Shown: one piece after another, positions 1 through 7,935 of the stretch | How positions within the stretch are numbered: position 1 is the first letter of the stretch | Layout of the letters: each line of letters opens with the position of its first letter | NCBI GenBank assembly: GCA_965369705.1 | Contig: CBDURF010000005.1 | Coordinates: forward strand, 1-40,578 | Reading direction: 5' to 3' | DNA length: 40,578 bases | DNA from: JAGLCY01 sp965369705 | GTDB taxonomy: Bacteria; Krumholzibacteriota; Krumholzibacteriia; LZORAL124-64-63 | Position numbers and translations under genes: made by a program | Notes under the pieces: generated by a model | What the model was told of the DNA's origin: nothing | Databases searched by the model: none | The model's input: the letters and a program-made list of their open reading frames with translations, nothing else

Positions 1-119
1 ACATCATCAGCCTTTTCCGCCGCACTCATGATTCAAAACGGCGGAAGCATTTTTGTTTTCGGGATGATTTTGCCCCACGGATGGGGACTCGAGCTTGCTT
101 TTGGGAGAGGGGAAAGCTC

Positions 120-332
120 ATCAAACTTCGCGCCATTCTTTTCATTTTCGGGATCCTTGGCCTGGTGGCCTTGGCGACGGTGGCTGCCCTGGCGTCCGCA
201 CCGGTGGATCCATTCACCAGCAGTCCGGACGGTCTTGATTCAAGCGGGCTTGACCAGCCCGGGGGAGCCACCCTCTTCAGGATGTCGACTTCCGTGGGCC
301 ACTCCGTCACCAAGGGCGTTCTGTTCGAATAG
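120..332 (+). CDS. Small exported or membrane protein, unknown function; probable ATC start
   Basis: The 70-residue product reads (M)KLRAILFIFGILGLVALATV and continues as a Ser/Pro/Gly-rich tail, so it looks like a signal peptide or single N-terminal membrane anchor (about residues 3-24) with a short extracytoplasmic part. The reading frame stays open upstream to an ATG at 81, but that start would put 13 polar residues (including WERGK) ahead of the signal. A purine-rich Shine-Dalgarno (GAGAGGGG, 105-112) sits 7 nt before an ATC codon at 120, which is where a typical MKLR signal start belongs. I therefore infer initiation at ATC. No family is recognised. It lies 147 bp upstream of dsrC with no sign of a shared function. 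Bases 1-119 hold nothing I can name. It could also be a decayed gene. Confidence 0.45.
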   Translation: MKLRAILFIFGILGLVALATVAALASAPVDPFTSSPDGLDSSGLDQPGGATLFRMSTSVGHSVTKGVLFE

Positions 333-479
333 TCTTCCGGGAATCGCTGTCTCATGATCATGCGCGGGCGATCCAGGCGGTGGTTCCCGGTTTCCTTTCC
401 GGTCCCTGTTTTTCTCCATCCCTGTTATATTGTTTCCGCATGGATTTCGGTTTTGACCACACCACAACCTGGAGAACGA

Positions 480-797
480 ATGTCCGAATTTGACGCCAAT
501 GGTGTCCAGGTCGCCGTCGACGACAAAGGCTACCTGACCGATTTCGACTCCTGGACCAGGGACATCGCCGTCGCGCTGGCAGCCGAAGATAAAATCGACG
601 AACTGACCGGCGACCACTGGCGGGTCATCGATTTCCTGCGCGAATTCCAGGTTGCCCACGGCGTAGCGCCCATGATCCGCGTGTTGTGCAAGGAGACCGG
701 ATTTTCCTTGAAGAAGATCTACGAATTGTTTCCCAACGGGCCCGCCAAGGGCGCCTGCCGCGTGGCCGGGCTGCCCCGGCCCGACTCATGTGTCTAA
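480..797 (+). CDS. dsrC: DsrC/TusE-family sulfur carrier protein, two-cysteine (DsrC) type
   Basis: A 105-residue cytoplasmic protein matching the DsrC/TusE/DsvC family over its full usual length. The flexible C-terminal arm is complete: LFPNGPAKGACRVAGLP followed by PDSCV. The penultimate Cys104 (CysA) and Cys93 (CysB) are 11 residues apart, the spacing known from DsrC proteins that form the intramolecular disulfide/trisulfide in sulfite reduction. TusE proteins, which only relay sulfur for tRNA thiolation, normally keep just the penultimate Cys. The ATG at 480 follows GGAG with good spacing; a longer frame to 354 gives only non-conserved residues. No dsrAB, dsrMKJOP, tusABCD or hdr gene is visible nearby; the next gene is a peptidase-like lipoprotein 26 nt downstream. 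Family is secure; whether it serves dissimilatory sulfur metabolism, another Hdr-like partner or regulation cannot be decided here. Confidence 0.93.
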   Translation: MSEFDANGVQVAVDDKGYLTDFDSWTRDIAVALAAEDKIDELTGDHWRVIDFLREFQVAHGVAPMIRVLCKETGFSLKKIYELFPNGPAKGACRVAGLPRPDSCV

Positions 798-823
798 CCC
801 GGTCTGAGCTGGAGGATGAAGCC

Positions 824-2560
824 ATGAAATTCCGCCGATCCGTCACCGTCCTGATCCTGGGTGCAGTCCTGCTGGGCGCCGGTTGTTCATCCGGACCTTC
901 GGCCGATGACCAGTTCGTCGAGGTGGCGAACAGTTATCTCGACCGCATGCTCGAACTCAATCCCGAGTGGGCCACCAATCTGGGCGACCACCGGTACGAC
1001 GACCAGATCAACGACCTGACCGAGGCGGGTTTCCAGGCCCGCGTGGAGTTCAACCGGGCCTACCTCGACACCCTGGCCCGGATCGTTCCAGGCCGGCTCA
1101 GTCGGGCCAATCGGATCGACTATGAAATCCTGAAGGAGCACTGCGAAGGGGTCATCTTCATGATCATCGAGGTGCAGGAGTACAAGTGGAATCCCACCAT
1201 GTACAACCCCGGGGACGGGATCTACGACATCCTGGCCCGCGACTACGCTCCGTTGCCCGAACGGTTGGCCGCGGTCAAATCGCGACTGCTCAAGATACCC
1301 CACATGCTCGAGGCGGCCCGGAACAACCTGGACAATCCGCCACCCATCATGACCAAGACCGCCATCAGGCAGAACCCGGGGGTCATCAGCCTGGTCATGG
1401 ACGGCCTGCAGCCCTACCTCGACCAGGCGCCCGGGATGAAGGACGAATTCACCACCGCGCGGTCGCGCGCCATCGCGGCGCTGGACCACTACGGCCGCTG
1501 GCTGGAATCGGATCTGCTGCCGCGCTCGAACGGCAACTTCCGCCTGGGCAAGGATCTGTGGCGCAGCAAGCTGAAGTTCGCGCTCTCGTCCGACTTGACG
1601 CCCGAGGAGATCCTGACCAGCGCCGAGCGCGATTTGGGCACCACCCGGGACCAGATGTTCGAGATCGCCCTACCTCTTTTCCGGGACTATTTCGGCGGTC
1701 ACGTGGACGACACCTCGCCCGGCAAGGACGCCGTCATCCGCCGGGTGCTCGCCCGTCTGGCCGACGATCATCCCACCAACGAGACCATCGTGCCCCAGGC
1801 CCGGGAAGGCTTGGCGAAGATCACGGAGTTCGTGAGGAAGAACAAGCTGGTCGACATGCCCGACGATCCGGTGGAGATCATCGTCATGCCCGAACACCAG
1901 CGCGGCTTCGCCATCGGCTACTGCGATTCACCGGGGCCCCTTGAGGGAAGCGGCACCACGTTCTACGCCATCAGTCCCACGCCCAGGGACTGGACGGCCG
2001 AGCGAGCCGAGACCTTCTACCGCGAGTACAACGACTACATGCTGGAGAACCTGACCATCCACGAAGCGATGCCCGGTCACTACCTGCAGATCGCCCACGC
2101 CAACAAGTTCGAGGGGTCCACGCCGTTACGCGCCATCCTCTCCAGCGGCACCTTTGTCGAGGGCTGGGCGACCTATGCGGAACAGATGATGGTGGAGGTC
2201 GGTTACGCGGGGGCTGAACTCCATCTGCAGCAGCTGAAGATGCGCCTGCGGCTGATCATCAACGCCATCATCGACCAGAAGATCCACACCGGCGGCATGA
2301 CCGAAGGCGAAGCGATGGAGATGATGATGGTCGACGGTTTCCAGGAGGAAGGCGAGGCGGCTGGCAAGTGGATCCGCGCCCAGCTGACCTCGACCCAGCT
2401 TTCGACCTACTACGTGGGCAACATGGAAATCAACGGCCTGCGGCGTGATTACGAGAAGAGGGCCGGAGGCAAGTTCGACCTGAGGGAGTTCCACAACGAG
2501 TTGCTGAGTTTCGGATCGCCCGCACCCAAGTACGTGGGTGAGCTGATGGGTCTGAATTGA
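824..2560 (+). CDS. DUF885-family lipoprotein, predicted zinc metallopeptidase
   Basis: A 578-residue protein with a lipoprotein signal peptide: MKFRRSVTVLILGAVLLGAGC, lipobox LGAGC, acylated Cys21. It is therefore probably anchored in the cell envelope facing the periplasm. The body matches DUF885 (PF05960). HEAMPGH (His413, Glu414, His419) followed by EGWATYAEQ (Glu446) resembles the zinc-binding HExxxGH...E arrangement of this family, which is related to gluzincin peptidases. Substrate is unknown; peptide hydrolysis is inference. The start is the ATG at 824, preceded by GGAGG; the frame extends further upstream but overlaps dsrC and would bury the signal peptide. The stop overlaps the TTG start of the next gene by 3 nt, so the two are probably co-transcribed. 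Confidence 0.88.
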   Translation: MKFRRSVTVLILGAVLLGAGCSSGPSADDQFVEVANSYLDRMLELNPEWATNLGDHRYDDQINDLTEAGFQARVEFNRAYLDTLARIVPGRLSRANRIDYEILKEHCEGVIFMIIEVQEYKWNPTMYNPGDGIYDILARDYAPLPERLAAVKSRLLKIPHMLEAARNNLDNPPPIMTKTAIRQNPGVISLVMDGLQPYLDQAPGMKDEFTTARSRAIAALDHYGRWLESDLLPRSNGNFRLGKDLWRSKLKFALSSDLTPEEILTSAERDLGTTRDQMFEIALPLFRDYFGGHVDDTSPGKDAVIRRVLARLADDHPTNETIVPQAREGLAKITEFVRKNKLVDMPDDPVEIIVMPEHQRGFAIGYCDSPGPLEGSGTTFYAISPTPRDWTAERAETFYREYNDYMLENLTIHEAMPGHYLQIAHANKFEGSTPLRAILSSGTFVEGWATYAEQMMVEVGYAGAELHLQQLKMRLRLIINAIIDQKIHTGGMTEGEAMEMMMVDGFQEEGEAAGKWIRAQLTSTQLSTYYVGNMEINGLRRDYEKRAGGKFDLREFHNELLSFGSPAPKYVGELMGLN

Positions 2561-3339
2561 TACCCAAAGGACGTTTCCGGCAAACAAGCGCTCTTGCACT
2601 GCTGGTGACCGTCGTCTTGCTGGTGATCCCGGCCGCCGGGGCGCGGGCGGCCATCGTCAACAGCCTGCGGGGTTTCGACGGGGACGAGCCCGGCTGGTCG
2701 GGCTCCCTGGCCGGCAGTTACGGCGCCAGCGGCGGCAACACCAGCGAGTCCACGTTCACCGGCTCGGGCCGTCTGCAGCGGAAGGGCGCGTCGAACATCT
2801 GGCGTCTCATCGGCTCGGGCAAGCGGACGACCAGCCGCGGCGAGGAGACCGCGCGTTCGGCCCTGGCCCACTTGCGGCACAACTACCTGCTGAGCGATCG
2901 CTGGGCTACCCTGGCGTTCCTGCAGCTCCAGAAGAACCCCTTTCAAAGACTTGATTCACGAATCCTGATGGGATTGGGAGGTCGTTGGCAAGCCCTGAAG
3001 GGCGAGTCCACCCTCATCTACCTGGGCGCCGCCCACATGTTCGAGCAGGAAAGAATCCAAGGGGAACAGGGACACGACAAGGCTCAGCGCATATCGGGTT
3101 TCATCTCCCTGGAAGTGGAGTTGCGTGACGGTGTGTTCGTCGACTGTCTGGTCTTCTACCAACCGCGGTGGAGCGACTTCGCCGACTGGCGGATCTTCGG
3201 CGAGGTCAGCCTCGAAGTCGAACTGACCGGCTCACTGTCCCTGTTCACCGGCTACAATCTGGAGCACGATACCCGGCCGCCCGCCGGCGTGGAACAGACC
3301 GACTGGGACACCAAGACAGGGTTTCTCGTGAAGTTCTAG
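2557..3339 (+). CDS. DUF481-family outer-membrane beta-barrel protein
   Basis: A 260-residue protein with an N-terminal signal peptide (hydrophobic core ALALLVTVVLLVIPA, cleavage after ARA), then alternating short polar and hydrophobic stretches with many Gly and aromatic residues, and a C-terminal strand ending in FLVKF, whose terminal Phe is typical of proteins assembled by BAM. The core LRHNYLLSDRWATLAFLQLQ and NPFQRLDSRILMGLGGRWQ matches DUF481 (PF04338, YdiY type). These are predicted outer-membrane barrels, some linked to salt or acid stress; the role here is unknown. The start is a TTG overlapping the stop of the upstream lipoprotein; there is no strong Shine-Dalgarno, so translational coupling is likely. 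There is no ATG before the signal core. Confidence 0.82.
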   Translation: MIPKGRFRQTSALALLVTVVLLVIPAAGARAAIVNSLRGFDGDEPGWSGSLAGSYGASGGNTSESTFTGSGRLQRKGASNIWRLIGSGKRTTSRGEETARSALAHLRHNYLLSDRWATLAFLQLQKNPFQRLDSRILMGLGGRWQALKGESTLIYLGAAHMFEQERIQGEQGHDKAQRISGFISLEVELRDGVFVDCLVFYQPRWSDFADWRIFGEVSLEVELTGSLSLFTGYNLEHDTRPPAGVEQTDWDTKTGFLVKF

Positions 3340-3383
3340 TCCGGTTTCTCGTATAATCCAGGTTGATTCCCCACTACCACGGG

Positions 3384-4631
3384 ATGGAACCGACGGTGAA
3401 CAACACTCTACCGGACAACTCGACCGCGGATAGCGACCGCGCAGCCCTGCGGTGGTTCCTGCTGGTCGTGGGCGTGCTGTACCTGCCTCTGGTCTTCCTG
3501 GGCTACGGCACCGACGGTGACACCTACGCCACCCTGGAGATGGGCCGCTACCTGCGCGAGACGGGTATCTACCATCCCTCGCGCTATCCCGGCTACCCGG
3601 TGTTCGAGCTGACCATGGCCGCCCTGGCGCCCCTCGGCGGCTCTGTCTTGACAAACCTGACCTCGCTGGGCATGGCGTTGTGGAGTCTGGCGCTACTGCA
3701 TGTCCTGACCGACGGTCTGGATCGGGCGCGGCGTCTGGTCGTGCTGGCCGGCGTGGCCGTGCATCCCCTGTTCGTCATCGCGGCCACCAGCACCCATGAC
3801 ATGATGTGGGCCCTGGCGTTCATGCTCGCCACGGCGGTGTCCGTCCAGCGGGGGCGACCGCTGCGCGCCGGATTGTGGATGGGACTGGCCTGCGCCACCC
3901 GCCTGCAGATGGCGCCGGTGACGGCGGGATTCCTGCTCTACGGAGCCTGGTCTCACGGAGTCTGGCGCGACGGAACCTGGCACGACGGCGCTGAACGACG
4001 GCGTTGGGCGGGCGGCGGAGCGCTGGCCCTGGTCCTGATCGTGGTTGGTTATCTGCCCTCGGCCGCGGTTGCGGGCTGGTCGCTGGACTTCCTCCAGGTC
4101 AGCATGGGTGATGATCGATATTGGGCCGGCGGCCTTCGCCTGGCCAAGTTCGCCTACAAGAACCTGTACCTTTGGGGCGTGCCCGCCGCGGCGGTGCTGC
4201 TGGTGCTGGCCGTGCGCTGGGCCCTGCCGCGGAATGAGACCTGGCGCGAGCGAATGGCGCGGCCCGGTGTCGTCATGGCGCTGATCACGATCGTCGCCAC
4301 CGAAGCCATGTTTCTACGCTATCCCATCGAGAAGGCGTACCTGCTGCCGATGGTTCCGTTCGTCTTCCTGTTGTTGGGATCGGCCCCGGGGCTGGGGCGG
4401 CGCTCCACCGCCGCGTTGGTCGTGGCCGTGGCCGTACTGAACCTCGCCAACCTGAACCTGGCCCGGCCCGACGTGCCCGACGCCGCCACCGGAGCGCGAA
4501 GGGGACTGTGGCTCGAACGCGGCGATCTGTTCGAGGACATCGTCACGCGCCACGCCCTGCGGGGTGTGGACACCTCCGAAGGATTCATCGATACTCTTGC
4601 GGCCCTGCAAGAGCGCGACGGTTGGCGGTGA
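3384..4631 (+). CDS. Polytopic membrane protein, probable GT-C-type glycosyltransferase
   Basis: A 415-residue integral membrane protein with about nine hydrophobic helices. After the first helix (near residues 24-42) the loop has GTDGDTYATLEMGRYLRETG and then YHPSRYPGYPVFELTMAAL. Acidic residues in the first periplasmic loop followed by an RYPGYP-type segment are characteristic of GT-C-fold, lipid-phosphate-sugar-dependent glycosyltransferases (PMT/ArnT/PIG-M-like). The assignment comes from topology and this loop, not from a named family. Start choice is uncertain: ATG 3384 is used, with TTG 3363 and GTG 3396 as alternatives in the same frame. A TATAAT hexamer at 3352-3357 lies just upstream with no convincing -35 box. 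Sugar and acceptor are unknown. Confidence 0.7.
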   Translation: MEPTVNNTLPDNSTADSDRAALRWFLLVVGVLYLPLVFLGYGTDGDTYATLEMGRYLRETGIYHPSRYPGYPVFELTMAALAPLGGSVLTNLTSLGMALWSLALLHVLTDGLDRARRLVVLAGVAVHPLFVIAATSTHDMMWALAFMLATAVSVQRGRPLRAGLWMGLACATRLQMAPVTAGFLLYGAWSHGVWRDGTWHDGAERRRWAGGGALALVLIVVGYLPSAAVAGWSLDFLQVSMGDDRYWAGGLRLAKFAYKNLYLWGVPAAAVLLVLAVRWALPRNETWRERMARPGVVMALITIVATEAMFLRYPIEKAYLLPMVPFVFLLLGSAPGLGRRSTAALVVAVAVLNLANLNLARPDVPDAATGARRGLWLERGDLFEDIVTRHALRGVDTSEGFIDTLAALQERDGWR

Positions 4632-4714
4632 GCCGGCCAAGAATGGCCGGCCTGACGATAGCCGGGCTTGCCACCCGATCCACCCGATCCATCTGATCCA
4701 GCAAGGGAGCCCAC

Positions 4715-6874
4715 GTGATCCACGATCACCTTGCCATCATCGCCTCCGAACTCGACCTCGCGCCGAGGCAGGTGGGCGCCGTCGCCGAACTGCTCGCCGG
4801 CGGGGCCACCATGCCCTTCATCAGCCGTTACCGCAAGGAAGCCACCGGCAGCCTCGACGAGGTGGCCATCACCGGTATCCGCGACCGCCTGGAGCAGCTC
4901 GAGGGGCTGGACAAGCGGCGGGAGGCCATCTTCAAGTCCCTGACCGAGCGGGACCTGCTGACACCCGAGCTCAAGCGCAACCTGGATGAGGCGGCGAGCC
5001 TGGCCGTTCTCGAGGATATCTATCTGCCCCACCGGCCCAAGCGGCGGACCAGGGCGACCATGGCCCGTGAAAAGGGCCTGGAACCTTTGGCCGTGTGGCT
5101 GCTCGAGGAAGCGAAAAACCCGCGCTCGGAAGTCGACCAGAAATCAGTGACCGAGCGCGCGTCCGGCTTTATCGATCCGGCCAAAGAAGTCGCGGACGCC
5201 GACGAGGCCCTGGCCGGGGCGCGCGACATCATCGCCGAGATGATGAACGAGAACCAGAAGATCAGGGGTACCCTGCGGAATCTGTACCTGCGGGATGGTG
5301 TGATGACATCGCGCCTGGTCAAAGGCAAGGATGCCGAGGGAGCCAAGTTTCGGGACTACTTCGAATGGTCCGAGCCGGTCCGTTCGGCCCCGGGCCATCG
5401 GGTGCTGGCCATGCGGCGCGGTGAAAAGGAGAAGATCCTTCGTTTGACCGTCGGCCCACCCGAGGAGCGGGCCCTGGCCATCCTGAATCAGCACTACGTC
5501 GCCAACCGATCAGCAGCGGGCGCCCAGGTCGAACTGGCGGCCCGGGACGGCTACAAGCGGCTCCTTTCGGTGGCGATGGAAACCGAAATCCGCCTCGAGA
5601 TGAAGAAGAAGGCGGACGAGGAGGCCATCGGGGTCTTCGCCGAAAATCTGCGGCAGCTTCTGCTGGCGCCGCCCCTGGGGCCCAAGCGGGTTCTGGCCCT
5701 TGACCCGGGATTCCGCACGGGCTGCAAGCTGGTGGTGATGGACAGGCAGGGCAAGCTGCTGCACAACGACACCATCTATCCTCACACCGGGGGCAGCCAG
5801 GCCGAAGCGGCCGGCCCGCTTGTGACCGGTTTGGTAAAAAAATTCGATATCGAGGCGATCGCCGTGGGCAACGGAACCGCGGGCCGGGAAACCGAATCCT
5901 TCGTGCGAAACCTGGGACTGCCGGGTTCGGTGGCGGTGGTCATGGTCAATGAATCGGGGGCGTCGATCTACTCGGCCAGCGAGGCGGCCCGGACCGAGTT
6001 CCCCGACCATGACCTCACGGTGCGCGGAGCGGTGTCCATCGGCCGGAGGCTGGCCGATCCCCTGGCCGAACTGGTCAAGATCGACGCCAAGAGCATCGGG
6101 GTGGGCCAGTACCAGCACGACGTCGACCAGCGGGCCCTCAAGCGCAGCCTGGATGATACGGTCATGAGCTGCGTCAACGCCGTCGGCGTGGACGCCAATA
6201 CCGCCAGCGCCCAGCTGCTGTCCTATGTCTCGGGCCTGGGCCCCCAGTTGGCCGCAGCCGTGGTGGCCTGGCGCGACGAGAACGGGGCCTACGCCAACCG
6301 GAAACAGCTCCTGAAGGTGCCCCGGCTGGGTCCCAAGGCCTTCGAACAGGCGGCGGGTTTCCTGCGGATCCGCGGCGGCGATCAGCCCCTGGACGCCAGC
6401 GCGGTGCACCCGGAAAGCTACCCGGTGGTTAAGAAAATCGCCGCGGACCTCGGCCGTAAGGTGACCGACCTGATCGGGGACGAACAGGCCCTCGGCAACC
6501 TCGATCTGAGCCCCTACGCAACGGACACGATCGGGCTGCCGACCCTTGAGGACATCGTCCTTGAGCTCGGCAAGCCCGGCCGCGATCCCCGCGATCCCTT
6601 CGAGGTGTTCAGCTTCGCGCCCGGCATCGACAAGATGACCGATCTGGTCGAAGGCCAGGTACTGCCCGGCATCGTGACGAACGTGACCAATTTCGGCGCC
6701 TTCATCGACGTGGGCGTGCACCAGGACGGCCTAGCCCACATCAGCCAGCTGGCCGACCGTTTCGTGCGCGATCCCAACGAGGTGGTCAAGGTAGGGCAGA
6801 AGGTCCAGGCGCGGGTGCTGGATGTGGATATCGAGAGGAAACGGATTTCCTTGTCGCTCAAGAAGCAGATCTGA
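4715..6874 (+). CDS. tex: Tex-family RNA-binding transcription accessory protein
   Basis: A 719-residue cytoplasmic protein with the full Tex domain order: N-terminal helical region (about 1-200), YqgF/RNase H-like domain beginning VLALDPGFRTGCKLVVMD at Val326, helix-hairpin-helix segments (KRSLDDTVMSCVNAVGVDAN and the LLKVPRLGPKAFEQAAGF region), and a C-terminal S1 RNA-binding domain starting near residue 645 (VTNFGAFIDVGVHQDGL) and ending DIERKRISLSLK. Members bind nucleic acid and affect transcription or RNA handling; the exact activity is unsettled. GTG 4715 is preceded by GGGAG at suitable distance. Somewhat shorter than the usual 750-780 residues but with no domain missing. A stem followed by T residues lies about 110 nt after the stop. 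Confidence 0.95.
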   Translation: MIHDHLAIIASELDLAPRQVGAVAELLAGGATMPFISRYRKEATGSLDEVAITGIRDRLEQLEGLDKRREAIFKSLTERDLLTPELKRNLDEAASLAVLEDIYLPHRPKRRTRATMAREKGLEPLAVWLLEEAKNPRSEVDQKSVTERASGFIDPAKEVADADEALAGARDIIAEMMNENQKIRGTLRNLYLRDGVMTSRLVKGKDAEGAKFRDYFEWSEPVRSAPGHRVLAMRRGEKEKILRLTVGPPEERALAILNQHYVANRSAAGAQVELAARDGYKRLLSVAMETEIRLEMKKKADEEAIGVFAENLRQLLLAPPLGPKRVLALDPGFRTGCKLVVMDRQGKLLHNDTIYPHTGGSQAEAAGPLVTGLVKKFDIEAIAVGNGTAGRETESFVRNLGLPGSVAVVMVNESGASIYSASEAARTEFPDHDLTVRGAVSIGRRLADPLAELVKIDAKSIGVGQYQHDVDQRALKRSLDDTVMSCVNAVGVDANTASAQLLSYVSGLGPQLAAAVVAWRDENGAYANRKQLLKVPRLGPKAFEQAAGFLRIRGGDQPLDASAVHPESYPVVKKIAADLGRKVTDLIGDEQALGNLDLSPYATDTIGLPTLEDIVLELGKPGRDPRDPFEVFSFAPGIDKMTDLVEGQVLPGIVTNVTNFGAFIDVGVHQDGLAHISQLADRFVRDPNEVVKVGQKVQARVLDVDIERKRISLSLKKQI

Positions 6875-7241
6875 TTCGCAGATTCGGGCAGGTATGACAA
6901 TGACGGCAGAGGAAGCTCGGTTTTTGAGGGATGGATCTGGAGTGGGTCAATTTGGTCCAATGAAACATTAAACATCAAGACAAGTGCCCCCGGGGGCACT
7001 TTTGCATGGTAACTCATTGGTAATTAAGCACTTAAATTTTGTGTTCAACTGGTGCTCCAAGGTGCGGGGGAAAAAATGCTAACGGTGGGGAATTTCCCCC
7101 GAAAAGCAGCCGGCGGGTCGAATTCGTCTATCTCCATATTCAACATAGACTTGATCCGTTCTGCGTACTCTTTGGAAAAAAACTTTTCAACCTGAAAACA
7201 TGTTACAATTATCTTTTCCATCACATTTTGGAGGCTGTCTC
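6875..7241 (+). other. 367-bp intergenic stretch: terminator, AT-rich segment and 5' leader of the next gene
   Basis: No convincing gene is present. It holds the palindromic terminator of tex, a TTAAG-CA-CTTAA palindrome (7024-7035), and a candidate leader hairpin pairing CGGGGGAAA (7065-7073) with TTTCCCCCG (7093-7101), which competes with a local GGGGAATTTCCCC fold (7087-7099). A possible -10 (TACAAT, 7204-7209) has no good -35. A clear Shine-Dalgarno GGAGG (7230-7234) precedes the ATG of the secreted protein. The base composition is much more AT-rich than in the neighbouring genes. I recognise no known riboswitch class. Confidence 0.5.
6982..7003 (+). terminator. Palindromic rho-independent terminator after tex
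   Basis: AAGTGCCCCC is followed directly by its exact reverse complement GGGGGCACTT and then TTT. With the central bases forming the loop, the stem is about 7-8 bp. Position after tex and before an AT-rich region fits termination. The T run is short. Confidence 0.7.
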
Positions 7242-7907
7242 ATGACGCTGTTCAGATTCTGCATTTTGATCTCTGCCCTGATCATCGCAGTCCTGCCGGC
7301 CGCCGCCTGGGACGGCGTCGAAGTGGTGGATTCCTCGGGCTCCCTTCGCAAAGAAATCTATGCCGCCCCAACCCCCACTCCCGGATATTGTTACTGGGAC
7401 AAGGACGAATTCGGCGGTCCGGCCTATCACGCCACCAACGCCGACGGCTACGGCAACACCGGATGTCCGAGTCCTTGGCTCGTCCACTGCGACAACGACA
7501 GCTTGGTATTCTGGGGTACCTGGCCGCTCATCGACGGACTCTATGTCCTCAGCAGCAGCTACAATGTGGCTCTTTCCTGTTCGGTCGAGATTTCCGTCGA
7601 CACGCGGTTATCCGCCAGCCGGGCGGTCGTCGGCAATCTGGATATCGACGAACACACCTTGACCATCGGTTTTCCGGACGGCGCCGAAGTTCAGCTCCTT
7701 GCTCCAGGCTCCGGGCCTGACCAGGCCCAACTGGACCTTCCACCGGGCAACTACCGGATCACCCTCACGGTCTCCGCGCTCCAGTCAAAGACCACGCAAA
7801 CGGAAATCGATCCCTATGAAGGTCAAGTCCTGCTGAAATGGGAGGATCCTGCGGGAGTGGCGGTGGAGCCCCTGAGCTGGAGCTCGCTCAAGGCCGGGTT
7901 CCGCTGA
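7242..7907 (+). CDS. Secreted protein of unknown function
   Basis: A 221-residue protein with a clear Sec signal peptide (MTLFRFCILISALIIAVLPAAA, cleavage before WDGVE). The mature part has several Cys residues (GYCYWD, TGCPSPWLVHCDND, ALSCSVE) that could form disulfides, and two likely beta-rich regions: one around PSPWLVHCDNDSLVFWGTWP, and a C-terminal half with DEHTLTIGF and LPPGNYRITLTV, reminiscent of a small beta-sandwich. I do not recognise the family. ATG 7242 has GGAGG 7 nt upstream, so the start is firm. It appears to be a single-gene unit: a terminator-like stem precedes it upstream and another follows the stop. The 5' leader has potential alternative hairpins. Confidence 0.75.
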   Translation: MTLFRFCILISALIIAVLPAAAWDGVEVVDSSGSLRKEIYAAPTPTPGYCYWDKDEFGGPAYHATNADGYGNTGCPSPWLVHCDNDSLVFWGTWPLIDGLYVLSSSYNVALSCSVEISVDTRLSASRAVVGNLDIDEHTLTIGFPDGAEVQLLAPGSGPDQAQLDLPPGNYRITLTVSALQSKTTQTEIDPYEGQVLLKWEDPAGVAVEPLSWSSLKAGFR

Positions 7908-7913
7908 TGTAAA

Positions 7914-7931
7914 TGGCCCCCGGGGGGCCTT
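7914..7931. terminator. Bidirectional terminator-like palindrome between convergent genes
   Basis: GGCCCCC abuts GGGGGGCC (7915-7929) between the stop of the secreted-protein gene and the stop of the reverse-strand mutM. On the reverse strand it is followed by TTT. It therefore serves either direction plausibly, although the U tracts are short. Confidence 0.6.
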
Positions 7932-7935
7932 GTCC

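Noticed and set aside
4319..5032. Reverse open frame over the GT-C-like gene and tex start
   Set aside because: Both overlapping forward genes have clear family support; the reverse frame shows no domain.
7060..7130. Known riboswitch (for example c-di-GMP) in the secreted-protein leader
   Set aside because: No conserved motif of a class that I recognise; only hairpins can be claimed.
7039..7245. Open frame of 68 codons in the gap after tex
   Set aside because: No ribosome site, poor codon texture, covers hairpins and overlaps the real start of the secreted-protein gene.
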